This document shows, in pieces, positions 1-9,915 of a stretch of 64,000 nucleotides of DNA; position 1 is the stretch's first letter; each line of letters starts with the position of its first letter. The notes beneath the pieces are model-generated. The model did not search any database. It was not told the DNA's origin and was given only the letters and a program-made list of their open reading frames with translations. Source of the stretch: an uncultured Halomonas sp. (GTDB lineage Bacteria > Pseudomonadota > Gammaproteobacteria > Pseudomonadales > Halomonadaceae); the NCBI RefSeq assembly GCF_947500835.1, contig NZ_CANMTQ010000014.1, positions 41,688 to 105,687 of the forward strand, given 5' to 3'. Both the position numbers and the translations under genes were made by a program.

Positions 1-761
1 CCCTGTTCACGCAACTCGTCGAGAAAGCGATTGGCTTCCTGCATCAGGCCAAGCCCATTGCTGGAAGGTAGTGCCCATACCAGGCTCATGGGTTTACCCA
101 GGGTAAAACCGTCCTCAACGCCAGGATAGAACAGGCGATTGAGCTTGAACTGGTGCTGGTACATCACCGCCGCATCGAGTTCTTGCTGTTCGATCATATG
201 CAATAGATCGGCAACCTCGAGATCGACGGACTCCTGCCATCCGAGCTTCGGCAGGTGTGATTGCAGTTCGAGTAGCGCGGCCCTGGGGCCGGAACCGGCT
301 ATTACCCCGATCTTGAGTCCGATCAGATCCGCGGGCTCCCGGACCACCGGCAGATCGCGCCGATAGACCACCAAAGGCTGCAACTCGAGTATCGGTCGAC
401 TGTAATGGATGCCCGGGGGAAGGGGGCCCATGGGCAAGGCGGCGGCTCCCAGGTCCGCATTGCCCTCACGCAGGGTTGTCAGAACGCTGTCGATACTGTC
501 GGTGGTATCGACGGCCAGGCTTACCCCCAGTTGATCGGCAAAACGGCGCAACAGCTCGAACTCGAAGCCGGTTGGCCCTTGGCGGCCCTGATAATAGGTG
601 GCCGGCGTATCCCGAGTGATGACCTGAAGAAAATCGCGCCGTTGAATGTCGTTCAGCAGAGAATCGGACCCTTTCCGAACGCCGTTTGGCACCAATGTCA
701 GCAGGACAATCAGCAACGGAATTTTCCACCAGCGGGGATCCTGAGCTAAAACCTTGTACAT
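1..761 (-). CDS. mltF: Membrane-bound lytic murein transglycosylase F, 5' part
   Basis: This is the N-terminal 253 residues of MltF; the gene runs off the left edge. The protein starts MYKVLAQDPRWWKIPL, followed by a hydrophobic export segment (about residues 13-25) and a periplasmic solute-binding-like domain (YYQGRQGPTGFEFELL, then REGNADLGAAALPM and LIGLKIGVIAGSGP), as in the regulatory half of MltF. The catalytic SLT domain would lie outside the window. Known family role: cleaves peptidoglycan glycan strands at the inner face of the outer membrane. The ATG at 761 was chosen because it opens directly into the signal segment; a nearby ATG at 768 is in another frame. It diverges from purL, the arrangement seen in many gammaproteobacteria. 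Confidence 0.9.
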   Translation of the reverse strand, partial: MYKVLAQDPRWWKIPLLIVLLTLVPNGVRKGSDSLLNDIQRRDFLQVITRDTPATYYQGRQGPTGFEFELLRRFADQLGVSLAVDTTDSIDSVLTTLREGNADLGAAALPMGPLPPGIHYSRPILELQPLVVYRRDLPVVREPADLIGLKIGVIAGSGPRAALLELQSHLPKLGWQESVDLEVADLLHMIEQQELDAAVMYQHQFKLNRLFYPGVEDGFTLGKPMSLVWALPSSNGLGLMQEANRFLDELREQ

Positions 762-928
762 GGAGCATGATCGATAATAGGGAATCAGTACCATACCGCT
801 CACCCGAGTTGCTGTCATGTCGGCTGAGCCGATGGATTTCTCGCAGCCTCTGCTTTCCAGTATCATGTGGCCCTTCGCCGCCGCCGCTCGCGGCCCCATT
901 CAGGCTTTGTGCAGAGGCTTTTTCCGAG

Positions 929-3900
929 ATGCTCGAACTGCGAGGCGCGTCCGCCCTTTCCGCTTTCCGTCATGCCAAGCTGCTTGCCGCCCTGCGTGAC
1001 CGGGTACCCGAGGTGGACTCTTTCGACGCGGACTATGTCCACTTCATCGATCACGCAGGCGAGTTGACAGACGATGCCCGCGACGTCCTTGAAGACCTGC
1101 TTGATTACGGCACTCATCGCGTCCAACACCACAGCACCTCTCACAGCCATCTGTTTCTGATCGTGCCGCGTCTGGGGACTCAGTCGCCCTGGTCGTCCAA
1201 GGCCACGGATATCGCCCGTAATTGTGGCTTGAATCAAGTCAGGCGCATCGAGCGGGGCATCTCGTACAAGGTGCGGTTGCGGGGGATGCTAAGTGAAGAG
1301 GCCTTCAATACCATCATTGCCACCCTGCACGACCGCATGACCGAGTCGGTACTGACTAACGCCTCGGATGCGATCAAGCTCTTTTCCCAACAGGCGCCTG
1401 CGCCACTGGGTCAGGTGGATATCCTGGGGGGAGGCCGTGCCGCCCTGGCGATCGCCAATGATGAGTTGGGACTGGCCCTGGCGGAAGACGAGATCGATTA
1501 TCTGCTCGCAGCCTTCGAGGAGCTGGGTCGTAACCCCAGCGACGTCGAACTGATGATGTTCGCCCAGGCCAACTCCGAGCATTGCCGGCACAAGATATTC
1601 AATGCGGACTGGATCATCGACGGGCAAGCGCAGCAGCGCTCCCTGTTCAAGATGATCAAGCACACCCATGAGTGCGCCAGTGACGGCATTCTCTCTGCCT
1701 ACAGCGATAATGCCGCGGTCATCAAGGGCGCCGAGGCCGGGCGCTTCTTTCCTACACCCTTGACTGGGCAGGCAGGCGAGCAGGCACGCTATGCGACGCA
1801 TCAGGAGCCGATTCATATTCTGATGAAGGTGGAGACCCATAATCATCCCACCGCCATCGCACCGTTTCCCGGAGCGGCCACTGGCGCCGGCGGTGAAATT
1901 CGCGACGAGGGCGCGACCGGCATCGGCGGCAAGCCCAAGGCGGGGCTGACCGGTTTCGCCGTTTCCAATCTGCGCATCCCTGAGTTCGTGCAGCCCTGGG
2001 AAGCCTTCGACTACGGCAGGCCCGAGCGCATCAAATCCGCCCTGGAGATCATGCTTGAAGCGCCCATCGGCGGCGCGGCCTTCAACAATGAGTTCGGCCG
2101 GCCCAATCTGGCCGGTTATTTTCGCAGCTACGAGCAGGATATCGTCGGCGTCGACGGTATCGAACGGCGTGGCTATCACAAGCCGATCATGTTGGCCGGG
2201 GGGTACGGCAACATCCGCGAAGGCCATGTCCAGAAAGGCGAAATCCCTGTTGGCGCCAAGCTGATCGTGATGGGCGGGCCGGCCATGCTGATCGGCCTTG
2301 GGGGCGGGGCGGCGTCCAGCATGGCCTCAGGGCGTTCCAGTGCGGATCTCGACTTCGCCTCGGTGCAGCGGGACAACCCGGAGATGGAGCGCCGCGCCCA
2401 GGAGGTCATCGATCGCTGCTGGGCATTGGGGGAGGGTAACCCCATTCGCTTCATTCACGATGTCGGTGCCGGCGGGCTCTCCAATGCCTTGCCGGAACTG
2501 GTCAAGGATGGCGATCGTGGTGGGCGTTTCGAGCTTCGCGCCGTGCCCAATGCAGAGCCTGGCATGAGCCCCCTGGAAATCTGGTGCAGTGAGGCCCAGG
2601 AGCGTTATGTGCTGGCGGTGGCCCCGGAAAACATCGCTACCTTCGAGGCCCTGTGTGCCCGGGAGCGCTGCCCCTATGCAATAGTCGGCGAAGCGATCGA
2701 AGCGCATCACTTGACCGTGCGAGACGCGCATTTTGCAACGACGCCGATCGATCTTCCCATGAGCGTGCTGTTCGGCAAGCCGCCGAAAATGCAGCGCGCG
2801 TTCGAGCGCCACAGCCTGGAAGTCCCCGGGGCGGACTTCGACAATCTGGACCTGCGCGAGGCGCTGGATCGGGTGCTGCGGCTGCCAGCGGTGGCCTCGA
2901 AAAGCTTTCTGATCACCATTGGCGATCGTTCCGTCACCGGTCAGGTGGCTCGCGATCAGATGGTCGGCCCCTGGCAGGTGCCCGTGGCGGATGTGGCGGT
3001 AACCACGGCAAGCTTCGATACCCATGCCGGCGAGGCCATGGCACTCGGCGAGCGCCCACCGGTGGCGCTGATCGACCCGGCGGCAAGCGCTCGTCTGGCG
3101 GTGGCGGAGGCGATCACCAACCTGGCGGCGGCGCCCATTGCCAAGCTCGGTGACGTCAAACTCTCCGCCAACTGGATGAGCGCCGCGGATCATCCCGGCG
3201 AGAACCAGGCGTTGTTTGATGCGGTACACGCAATCGGCATGGAGCTGTGTCCGGCGCTTGGCATTGCCATTCCCGTGGGCAAGGACTCCATGTCCATGCG
3301 CACCGCCTGGCAGGAAAATGAGGCCGAGAACGGTAATGTCGAACACAAGGCGGTCACCTCGCCGCTGTCATTGAACGTGACCGGCTTTGCCCCGGTGACG
3401 GATGCACTCAAGACCCTGACCCCTCAGATACGTCTGGATCAGGATGAGAGCGATCTGATTCTGATCGACTTGGGGAGCGGCCAGCATCGTCTGGGAGGCT
3501 CCGCCCTGGCCCAGGTCTATGGTCAGGTGGGCAATGTGTGCCCGGACCTGGACGACCCGGAAGACTTGAAAGCGTTTTTCAGCGTCATTCAAGGCCTCAA
3601 TGCGGACGACAAGTTGCTGGCCTATCACGATCGCAGCGACGGCGGGCTGTTGGTCACCTTGCTGGAAATGGCCTTTGCCGCCCGGGGCGGGCTCGAGATC
3701 AAGCTCGACTGGTTGATCGACGATGCCTTCGAGGCGGCGAATGCGCTGTTCGCCGAGGAGTTGGGGGCGGTAATACAGGTCAATCGCAAGGATACCGAGT
3801 TCGTGCTGGCCCAGTTTGCGGCGGCGGGCATCGATACCTGCGGCGTTATCGCTCGGCCACGCTACGACGATCAGATTCGGGTAACCCTGTTCGAGCAGCC

Positions 3901-4870
3901 CTTGCTCGAGACTGCCCGCAGTCTGACCCAGCGAACCTGGACCGAGACCAGCTATCGGCTGCAGGCGCTCAGAGACAATCCCGACTGCGCCAAATCCGAG
4001 TTCGACGATCTGCTCGATCTGCGTGATCCAGGCCTCTCCGCCACGCCCACCTTCGAGGTGAACGAGAACGTGGCCGCACCTTTTATCAACACTGCTCGGC
4101 CGCGACTGGCGATTCTGCGGGAGCAGGGGGTCAACGGCCATGTGGAGATGGCGGCGGCCTTCGACAAGGCCGGCTTCGAGTCCATTGACGTTCACATGAG
4201 CGATATTCTCAGCGGGCGTCAGTCGCTCACGGATTTCAAGGGGCTGGTGGCCTGCGGCGGTTTCTCCTTTGGTGATGTGCTGGGTGCTGGTGGCGGCTGG
4301 GCCAAGTCGGTATTGTTCAATGCTCGGGCAAGGGAACAATTTGCCGATTTCTTCGCCCGGGATGACCGGTTCGCGCTAGGGGTATGCAACGGCTGTCAGA
4401 TGCTTTCCCAGCTCCGGGAGCTGATTCCCGGCGCCGAGAACTGGCCGCACTTTCTGCGCAACGAATCCGAGCAGTTCGAGGCGCGTCTCTCCATGGTTCA
4501 GATCGAGAAGAGTCCGTCGATTCTACTGGCGGGCATGGAAGGCTCGCGTCTGCCGATCGCCGTGGCACATGGGGAAGGGCGGGCCGAGTTCCGTGACAGT
4601 GCCCATCTTCGCACCATGCAAAGTGGTGGGCAGATAGCGCTGCGCTACGTGGACAACTACGGCCAGGTGACGACTCGCTACCCGGCCAACCCCAACGGCT
4701 CGCCGGCGGGTATCACCGGGCTGACCACGCCAGATGGTCGGGTCACGGTGATGATGCCGCATCCAGAACGGGTCGCCCGGGCGGTGACCAATTCCTGGCG
4801 GCCCCTGGAGTGGACGCAAGACGGTGCCTGGATGCGGCTGTTTCGCAATGCCAGAGTCTGGCTGGGCTAG
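929..4870 (+). CDS. purL: Phosphoribosylformylglycinamidine synthase
   Basis: Large single-chain FGAR amidotransferase of purine biosynthesis: converts FGAR, glutamine and ATP to FGAM in the cytoplasm. It has 1313 residues, against 1295 in E. coli. The reading frame is open further upstream, but the family N-terminus (MLELRGASALSAFRHAKLL) begins at the ATG at 929. The N-terminal PurS-like part is followed by the two AIRS-type synthetase halves (NSEHCRHKIFNADW, KVETHNHPTAIAPFPGA, later GKDSMSM). The C-terminal glutamine amidotransferase has GVCNGCQML with nucleophile Cys1153 and the His1278/Glu1280 pair in MPHPERV; all three sit 18 residues after their E. coli equivalents. No PurR box was recognised upstream. 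A perfect hairpin terminator follows 20 bp after the stop. Confidence 0.98.
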   Translation: MLELRGASALSAFRHAKLLAALRDRVPEVDSFDADYVHFIDHAGELTDDARDVLEDLLDYGTHRVQHHSTSHSHLFLIVPRLGTQSPWSSKATDIARNCGLNQVRRIERGISYKVRLRGMLSEEAFNTIIATLHDRMTESVLTNASDAIKLFSQQAPAPLGQVDILGGGRAALAIANDELGLALAEDEIDYLLAAFEELGRNPSDVELMMFAQANSEHCRHKIFNADWIIDGQAQQRSLFKMIKHTHECASDGILSAYSDNAAVIKGAEAGRFFPTPLTGQAGEQARYATHQEPIHILMKVETHNHPTAIAPFPGAATGAGGEIRDEGATGIGGKPKAGLTGFAVSNLRIPEFVQPWEAFDYGRPERIKSALEIMLEAPIGGAAFNNEFGRPNLAGYFRSYEQDIVGVDGIERRGYHKPIMLAGGYGNIREGHVQKGEIPVGAKLIVMGGPAMLIGLGGGAASSMASGRSSADLDFASVQRDNPEMERRAQEVIDRCWALGEGNPIRFIHDVGAGGLSNALPELVKDGDRGGRFELRAVPNAEPGMSPLEIWCSEAQERYVLAVAPENIATFEALCARERCPYAIVGEAIEAHHLTVRDAHFATTPIDLPMSVLFGKPPKMQRAFERHSLEVPGADFDNLDLREALDRVLRLPAVASKSFLITIGDRSVTGQVARDQMVGPWQVPVADVAVTTASFDTHAGEAMALGERPPVALIDPAASARLAVAEAITNLAAAPIAKLGDVKLSANWMSAADHPGENQALFDAVHAIGMELCPALGIAIPVGKDSMSMRTAWQENEAENGNVEHKAVTSPLSLNVTGFAPVTDALKTLTPQIRLDQDESDLILIDLGSGQHRLGGSALAQVYGQVGNVCPDLDDPEDLKAFFSVIQGLNADDKLLAYHDRSDGGLLVTLLEMAFAARGGLEIKLDWLIDDAFEAANALFAEELGAVIQVNRKDTEFVLAQFAAAGIDTCGVIARPRYDDQIRVTLFEQPLLETARSLTQRTWTETSYRLQALRDNPDCAKSEFDDLLDLRDPGLSATPTFEVNENVAAPFINTARPRLAILREQGVNGHVEMAAAFDKAGFESIDVHMSDILSGRQSLTDFKGLVACGGFSFGDVLGAGGGWAKSVLFNARAREQFADFFARDDRFALGVCNGCQMLSQLRELIPGAENWPHFLRNESEQFEARLSMVQIEKSPSILLAGMEGSRLPIAVAHGEGRAEFRDSAHLRTMQSGGQIALRYVDNYGQVTTRYPANPNGSPAGITGLTTPDGRVTVMMPHPERVARAVTNSWRPLEWTQDGAWMRLFRNARVWLG

Positions 4871-4890
4871 CGACATTCCGGCTGAACTGA

Positions 4891-4923
4891 AAAAATCCGC
4901 AACCAGTCAGGTTGCGGATTTTT
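4891..4923. terminator. Bidirectional rho-independent terminator
   Basis: Perfect inverted repeat with 14-base arms (AAAAATCCGCAACC and its complement) around a 5-base AGTCA loop. The GC-rich stem core is flanked by an A run on one side and a T run on the other, so it can stop purL transcription from the left and the zinc-ribbon gene from the right. Confidence 0.93.
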
Positions 4924-4935
4924 CGTATTGGCCGG

Positions 4936-5178
4936 TTATTGCTTGTGAGTGGGGGTGCCTTGCTCGTCTACCGGGGTATGGCTGACACCCAGTTTGCGTT
5001 CCAGGTCGTCGAGAATGTGGTTGAAGTTGTTGGCCAGGGTATCGAAGCGACCGAAGTCATAATTGCATTGCTCGCAGAAGACGTGGTATTGGCCTTCGCG
5101 GCCGGGAGGAAAGCGCTTTTCCTTGCAACCACATTCAGGGCACTCGGGGCCGGTTGCGGCCTTGGCGGGAAATTTCAT
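4936..5178 (-). CDS. Small zinc-ribbon protein
   Basis: An 80-residue cytoplasmic protein with two Cys pairs, Cys13/Cys16 (CPEC, plus Cys18) and Cys35/Cys38 (CEQC), spaced as in a zinc ribbon. The C-terminal half, around DTLANNFNHILDDLERKLG, looks helical. No enzymatic motif is present. It lies between purL and bcsC and shares the purL terminator region; the start is ATG 5178. The cysteine pattern predicts one bound zinc ion. Its partner (nucleic acid or protein) cannot be told from the sequence, and there is no sign that it belongs to the cellulose operon. Confidence 0.75.
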   Translation of the reverse strand: MKFPAKAATGPECPECGCKEKRFPPGREGQYHVFCEQCNYDFGRFDTLANNFNHILDDLERKLGVSHTPVDEQGTPTHKQ

Positions 5179-5272
5179 GAGCGTTTACTCCTCTCTAGAA
5201 GCAGGACAGGCATAATGGCCTATCCCACTCTTCAGTCTAGTGCGTGACGCAGCCTGCGTCATTGTGAGGCGA

Positions 5273-8200
5273 TCAATCGAAATCCGCGTAAGGCGATAGT
5301 GCCGATGTGGGCAGATCAAGCTCACCCTGCCAGCCCTCGAAGTTATAGCGCAGCGTCAGGTTGACCATGTTGGGGGAATAGTCCTCGGCTTCCTGCAGCG
5401 CGAAGCCTGCACTTGCCGACCAGTGATCTCCCAGCCGGCGTTCGACCTGACCCCGCAATCCATAGCCGAAATCCCCTCCGGAACCGCCGGTACGGGTGGC
5501 GTTTGCGTCCGCAAGCGAGGCTACGTCATTGCCCCCCAGAGGGTAGCGATCGCTGTCGTCGCTGTCGGACCAGGACTGGGAGATCGAGGCGCCGATCTCC
5601 CAGGACCATTCCTCGGTACGCCGGGCATAGGTCACCGGCAGCGCCAGGGAAACATATTGCTGGGGGCTGTAATACCCGCCTTGCCCCAGAGTGTAGCCGC
5701 CAAGCTCCTTGTCGTAGTGCATGTACATGGTGCTGACGCCGACGCTCAAGCGCTCGTCCGGACGATTGATCAGCTTGCGGTAGACGCCCCCCATGGCCTG
5801 CACGCGGCTATTGTCCTCGACGTTCTTGCCCTCAAGATGATGTACGCCGAACTTCGACCACACGCCCCAGGGGCCTCCCTGATCGTAACCCAGCCCGATG
5901 CTGACCCCGTTGGCGCGAACGCCGCCCCAGGTGGTGCCGGTACGCGGGTCCTCGACCCCGGCATAGGCCAGTATGGAGTCGTCCAGGGCGCGTCGGGACA
6001 GCGTGGCGTCAAACCACAGCGGACCCACGTCGCCGTTGTAGGTCACGCCGCCGACCACATCGGTGACCTCGAAGCCCATCGGGGTTGTGCCGATATCTAC
6101 CCGCCAGGTTTCGTTGTACCAGCCGACGCCCACGCTCACCCCGGTCTGCTGCTGTTTGAAGTCGTCGTTGCAGCCGGCCTCGGCGCAGGTACCGAAGGTA
6201 TCGCGGTTGAAACCGTCGATTTCCCGATCCAGGCGTCCCGCATCGAGGCGCACCCGATCGACTCGCAGAAGCCCACGCCCTCCGGCCAGCGGGGTATCGA
6301 CTTCGAGCATGTCGACGTCCGTGGTCAATTCGGAAACCCCGGACGTACCGCTTTCATGATCTCGCTGATGACCATAGCGCACGCGGGTGTTCTGGGATTG
6401 ATAGACCTCGGCGGCAGAAGAGCGCAGGCTGGACACCAGCCAGTCGTCTCCCGGTCTAGAGCGTGTCTGCCGTGTAAAGGCGGCATTGTCATCCAGACTC
6501 TCCTGATCGCCCAACTCTGCAGCAACCATGGCCTGACGATAACGCTGCAGCGCCTGGTCCGATTGCCCCCGGGCCTGAGCCAGGCGACCCGCATCCCGCA
6601 ACGTCAGGGCATCCTTGGACGCTTCTTCGTCCGCCAGCAGCTCATCCATCATGTTCTGGGCGCGCTGATTCTCACCCAGCGCTGCCCAGGCGTTGACCTG
6701 GCGACGCCGTGCATTGAGATCTTCCTGGGGGGGATCGATCGTCTCGAGTTGGCGACGAGCAGCCACCCAATCGCCTTGAGCCAGGGCCGTATCGACCAGC
6801 CCCAGGCGCGCGGAGGTGCTATCGGGTTCGAGTTCCAGGGCGCGGCGGTAATAGGTGTCTGCCTCGGTGTAATCGTTGCGCTCCTGGGCCCAGTCCCCTA
6901 GACGCAAGGTAACATCGGCGTGGGCGGGAGCATTCTGTAGCATGGCGATGGCGCTGGGTTCATTGCCTTGGGCCCGGCGCTGTTCGGCCCGGAACAATAA
7001 TTGACTGCGCTCGAGCCGTGTCTGAAGACTTTGGATACTGTCATCTCGCTGGTCTTGTGGAATGCGATCCAGGGCATCGAGAGCCAGGATCTCGCGATCG
7101 TCGCTGGACAGATAAAGCGCCTGGGCGTAGCGACCCTGGGAGCGTTCTTCCGGCGTGTCCAGATGAGAGAAGAGTTCGCTGAAGACCTGGTCGGCCTCGG
7201 TCTGGCGGTTCTGAGCAGCCAGGGTATTGGCCAGGGCATAGGTCACCCACACGTTGCCTGGATCGAGCTTTCTGGCTTGCTTGAAGCGCCCACTGGCCTG
7301 GGACCAACGTGATTGTGCGATCAGCTCTTCACCCTCGGCACGCAGAATGGCGACCTGCAAACGACGTCGGGTGTCTTCCAGCGCCAGCTGTTGAGTCGGT
7401 GGCAGGCTGTCGATGAAATCAAGTCCGGCCTGAGGAGACTCTTCGGCGTATAGCGCGGTCAGGCGTTCCAGGGCGGTGGTGTAGCCGGGTTCAAGACGCA
7501 GCGCCTGGCGGTAAGCGCTCTCGGCGCTCTCACGATCATTGCGATAGCGGGCGACATCCCCCAGGCCAACCCAGGCTTCGTTGGCCTTGGCGATCTGTTG
7601 CCGAGCCAGCTCGAACGCCCGTTCCGCGCTTCGGTCATCCTCGTTGGCTAACGCCTCATCACCCTGCTTGATCTGTTGCCAGTAGGTGGCGGTGGCAATC
7701 AGATTGCTCCATTTGTCACTGGCATAGGGGCTGTCATCGAGTTGCTCACCGCGGCGAAACAGTGCCAGGGCTTCGTCGTGACGACCTTGGCGCAGGCGGA
7801 TGGTGCCCAGCACGCCAAGAAGCTCGATATCGTCCGGATATGCCGCCAGTGCGCGTCGGATGTCGGCCTCACCTGCTTCACCACCCTCGGCTTCATTACG
7901 CGCCAGACCTCGCAGACGCGCCTGATAGTTGGGATCTGCCAGCAGGTCGCGATGACGTGTCAGGGTCTGCTGTGCTTCCTCGGCGTAATCCGTGTCGCCG
8001 AAAACCGTGAGAAACCGCTCCCAGCCGGCCACGCTCTCCTCGCTTGCCTCCATTTCTCGCAGGGCATCACGCCATTGCCGCGCCGCGTCCTTGCGCGAGT
8101 AGGGGTTATCGGCGAGCTGTTCCAGGCGCGTGAAGGCTTCTTCGTTGCGATCCTCGCTGAACAGTAAACGGGCCAGGGTAAACCGCAGCTCGGGACTTTG

Positions 8201-8821
8201 CGGGTAACGTTCGTCCAAGGCCTGCAGCTCTTCTATGGCCCGAGGCGTGCCCCCCGGCAACTGAGCGATCATTTGCCAATATTCCAGCGCCAGGGGCAGC
8301 GTCGGCAGCCCTTCGGCCAGGACGTCGTCGTAAATGGTCTTGGCCTGTTCCGCCTGACCCGTGGCAGCAAGCAACCGGGCCTTGCTCAAGGCACTGCGCT
8401 GCTCGGGCTCGGTGACGGCAAGGTTGAGCCGGGCCAAGCGATAGGCGTCGCTGTTCGGGGCTTCTTGGGAAAGCCGCTCTACCAACCGCTGGGCTTTTTC
8501 GAGATCGTCTTCCCGCACCGCCTTGCGGACCTCGGCCTGGAGAACGCGAGGGTCGTTTGGAGCGGTGGTCTTCAAGCGCTCAAGGGCCTGTTTCACTAAT
8601 ACATCGTTTTGCCGCGCCTCGCCCAGACGTAGCTGCTGCAGCAGCCATTCTTCCGGGGATACGGCGCCTGTTCGATTGGCTTGATTTTCATTGGCCCTGT
8701 TTTCGTTGGGAATGGGCGTTACGTCGGTTTGGGCATGCAAGGGCGATGCGATCACGCCGCTAGCCAGCAAGCATAGGGAGAGAGGCCAATGGGAACGGGT
8801 CGGCTTCACGGTGAACTCCAT
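5273..8821 (-). CDS. bcsC: Cellulose synthase outer-membrane export subunit BcsC
   Basis: A 1182-residue exported protein: signal peptide (cut after about residue 30, PLHAQ), a long periplasmic superhelix of TPR repeats (for example LRLEPGYTTALERLTALY and ALELEPDSTSARLGL), then a C-terminal beta-barrel (about residues 830-1182, rich in alternating strands and aromatic residues, ending TLRYNFEGW and a short tail). In the family the TPR scaffold binds peptidoglycan and guides the glucan to the outer-membrane pore. Length matches E. coli BcsC (about 1150). It overlaps bcsZ by 16 bases and is the last gene of the minus-strand bcs operon. The first residues (MEFTVKPTRSHW) extend a little beyond a typical signal peptide n-region. 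Confidence 0.96.
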   Translation of the reverse strand: MEFTVKPTRSHWPLSLCLLASGVIASPLHAQTDVTPIPNENRANENQANRTGAVSPEEWLLQQLRLGEARQNDVLVKQALERLKTTAPNDPRVLQAEVRKAVREDDLEKAQRLVERLSQEAPNSDAYRLARLNLAVTEPEQRSALSKARLLAATGQAEQAKTIYDDVLAEGLPTLPLALEYWQMIAQLPGGTPRAIEELQALDERYPQSPELRFTLARLLFSEDRNEEAFTRLEQLADNPYSRKDAARQWRDALREMEASEESVAGWERFLTVFGDTDYAEEAQQTLTRHRDLLADPNYQARLRGLARNEAEGGEAGEADIRRALAAYPDDIELLGVLGTIRLRQGRHDEALALFRRGEQLDDSPYASDKWSNLIATATYWQQIKQGDEALANEDDRSAERAFELARQQIAKANEAWVGLGDVARYRNDRESAESAYRQALRLEPGYTTALERLTALYAEESPQAGLDFIDSLPPTQQLALEDTRRRLQVAILRAEGEELIAQSRWSQASGRFKQARKLDPGNVWVTYALANTLAAQNRQTEADQVFSELFSHLDTPEERSQGRYAQALYLSSDDREILALDALDRIPQDQRDDSIQSLQTRLERSQLLFRAEQRRAQGNEPSAIAMLQNAPAHADVTLRLGDWAQERNDYTEADTYYRRALELEPDSTSARLGLVDTALAQGDWVAARRQLETIDPPQEDLNARRRQVNAWAALGENQRAQNMMDELLADEEASKDALTLRDAGRLAQARGQSDQALQRYRQAMVAAELGDQESLDDNAAFTRQTRSRPGDDWLVSSLRSSAAEVYQSQNTRVRYGHQRDHESGTSGVSELTTDVDMLEVDTPLAGGRGLLRVDRVRLDAGRLDREIDGFNRDTFGTCAEAGCNDDFKQQQTGVSVGVGWYNETWRVDIGTTPMGFEVTDVVGGVTYNGDVGPLWFDATLSRRALDDSILAYAGVEDPRTGTTWGGVRANGVSIGLGYDQGGPWGVWSKFGVHHLEGKNVEDNSRVQAMGGVYRKLINRPDERLSVGVSTMYMHYDKELGGYTLGQGGYYSPQQYVSLALPVTYARRTEEWSWEIGASISQSWSDSDDSDRYPLGGNDVASLADANATRTGGSGGDFGYGLRGQVERRLGDHWSASAGFALQEAEDYSPNMVNLTLRYNFEGWQGELDLPTSALSPYADFD

Positions 8822-9912
8822 TCAGGTTGTAAAGTGCCATCATTGGCAAAACGGTAACGCCCCTGGTCCCAGCCGAACCCAAACAGGGTCAGTACTTGAG
8901 CGTAATAGGCGTCTTGTGCGGGGGGATCGTCAAGCAGACGCTGACGCTGGTCCTCGAGAAAGGGGGTGTCCGCTAGAAATGGCAGCAGCGCAGCGGAGAA
9001 ACTGGCATTGCCGAGATTCTCGTGACCGCCGCTTTGGGCATCGATACTCTCTGGTGGTGCACCAAGACGTTTGGTCAGCAGCGCCATGGGCGCGAAATGA
9101 ACCAGCAGCGCCTCGCGACCGGGAGCGTCCTCGGCCAACATGCCCAGCCATAGGTAGACCCGGATAGCGTCATAATCGCCTTCGGCGCCATGCACCGGGT
9201 CGATTTGCCAGCCCTCATCTGCACCCCAGGCTGCCCAATCCGGTGCCAACCCATGGGGTGCAGTGTCTTTGAGCAAGTCCGGCAGGTTCTCGGCGACCTC
9301 GGGCCAGGGGGCGCCCAATGCACTCAAGCGGCTGAGCAACTGGGGCGGCATATAGCTTGGGTTGACGCGCCAGCGAGGAGGGTCCGCAAAGCCGCGGTTG
9401 CCGGGTAGCAGCATGGGACCGAACCCCTCCAGATCCGCAACTTCCTGATCGGCGATAAGACGTGCCATGCGCGTTCCCAGCACCTGATAATCCCGGCGCT
9501 GCCATAGACTTCCAGCTTCCAGCAACGCATAGGCAATCCACAGGTCTGCATCCGAGGCACTGTTGCCATCCAGCACGCCCCAGCGATCCTCGTCCTTATC
9601 ATGTCCCCATAGCCAGGCAGGCAATCTGGCCCCCAGGTCACTCTCGGCCAGGTTGTCCTGCGTCCAGGCGAGCAGTCGCTCGAAGGTATCCTGATCGTTG
9701 GCCACCAGGGCGAAGAACAGCGCATAAGACTGGCCCTCCGAGGTGGTGATCATGCGTTCGTCGGACGCATCGATCACGCGACCGTCATTGCTTATCAGGG
9801 CGTTCTTGAAACGTTCCCACTGCGGCCATTCGACGCTTGCGGCCTGAGTGTTCCACGCCAGCAGACACAGTCCTAGCAAACAGTACTTCAGCAGACAGAA
9901 CAGTATGCGCAC
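8806..9912 (-). CDS. bcsZ: Periplasmic cellulase (endoglucanase, GH8) BcsZ
   Basis: A 368-residue secreted glycoside hydrolase family 8 endo-beta-1,4-glucanase that trims cellulose during export. The signal peptide spans residues 1-24 (hydrophobic core, then NTQAAS). The general acid Glu59 lies in TTSEGQSYALFFA, and the conserved Asp residues are in SDADLWIAYALL and GAEGDYDAIRVYLW. Length equals E. coli BcsZ (368). It sits between bcsB, with a 3-base gap, and bcsC, which it overlaps, so translation is probably coupled. Confidence 0.96.
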   Translation of the reverse strand: MRILFCLLKYCLLGLCLLAWNTQAASVEWPQWERFKNALISNDGRVIDASDERMITTSEGQSYALFFALVANDQDTFERLLAWTQDNLAESDLGARLPAWLWGHDKDEDRWGVLDGNSASDADLWIAYALLEAGSLWQRRDYQVLGTRMARLIADQEVADLEGFGPMLLPGNRGFADPPRWRVNPSYMPPQLLSRLSALGAPWPEVAENLPDLLKDTAPHGLAPDWAAWGADEGWQIDPVHGAEGDYDAIRVYLWLGMLAEDAPGREALLVHFAPMALLTKRLGAPPESIDAQSGGHENLGNASFSAALLPFLADTPFLEDQRQRLLDDPPAQDAYYAQVLTLFGFGWDQGRYRFANDGTLQPEWSSP

Positions 9913-9915
9913 GGC

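Noticed and set aside
1289..2227. 312-codon minus-strand frame across purL
   Set aside because: Shadow of purL; no family similarity and no ribosome site.
5245..5261. Inverted repeat TGACGCA-GCC-TGCGTCA after bcsC as a terminator
   Set aside because: Stem of 7 bases without a T run; could equally be a protein site, so not called.
5423..6901. 492-codon open frame on the plus strand inside bcsC
   Set aside because: It is antisense to bcsC and its product (Gly/Ala/His-rich) has no domain; long antisense frames are expected in GC-rich genes.
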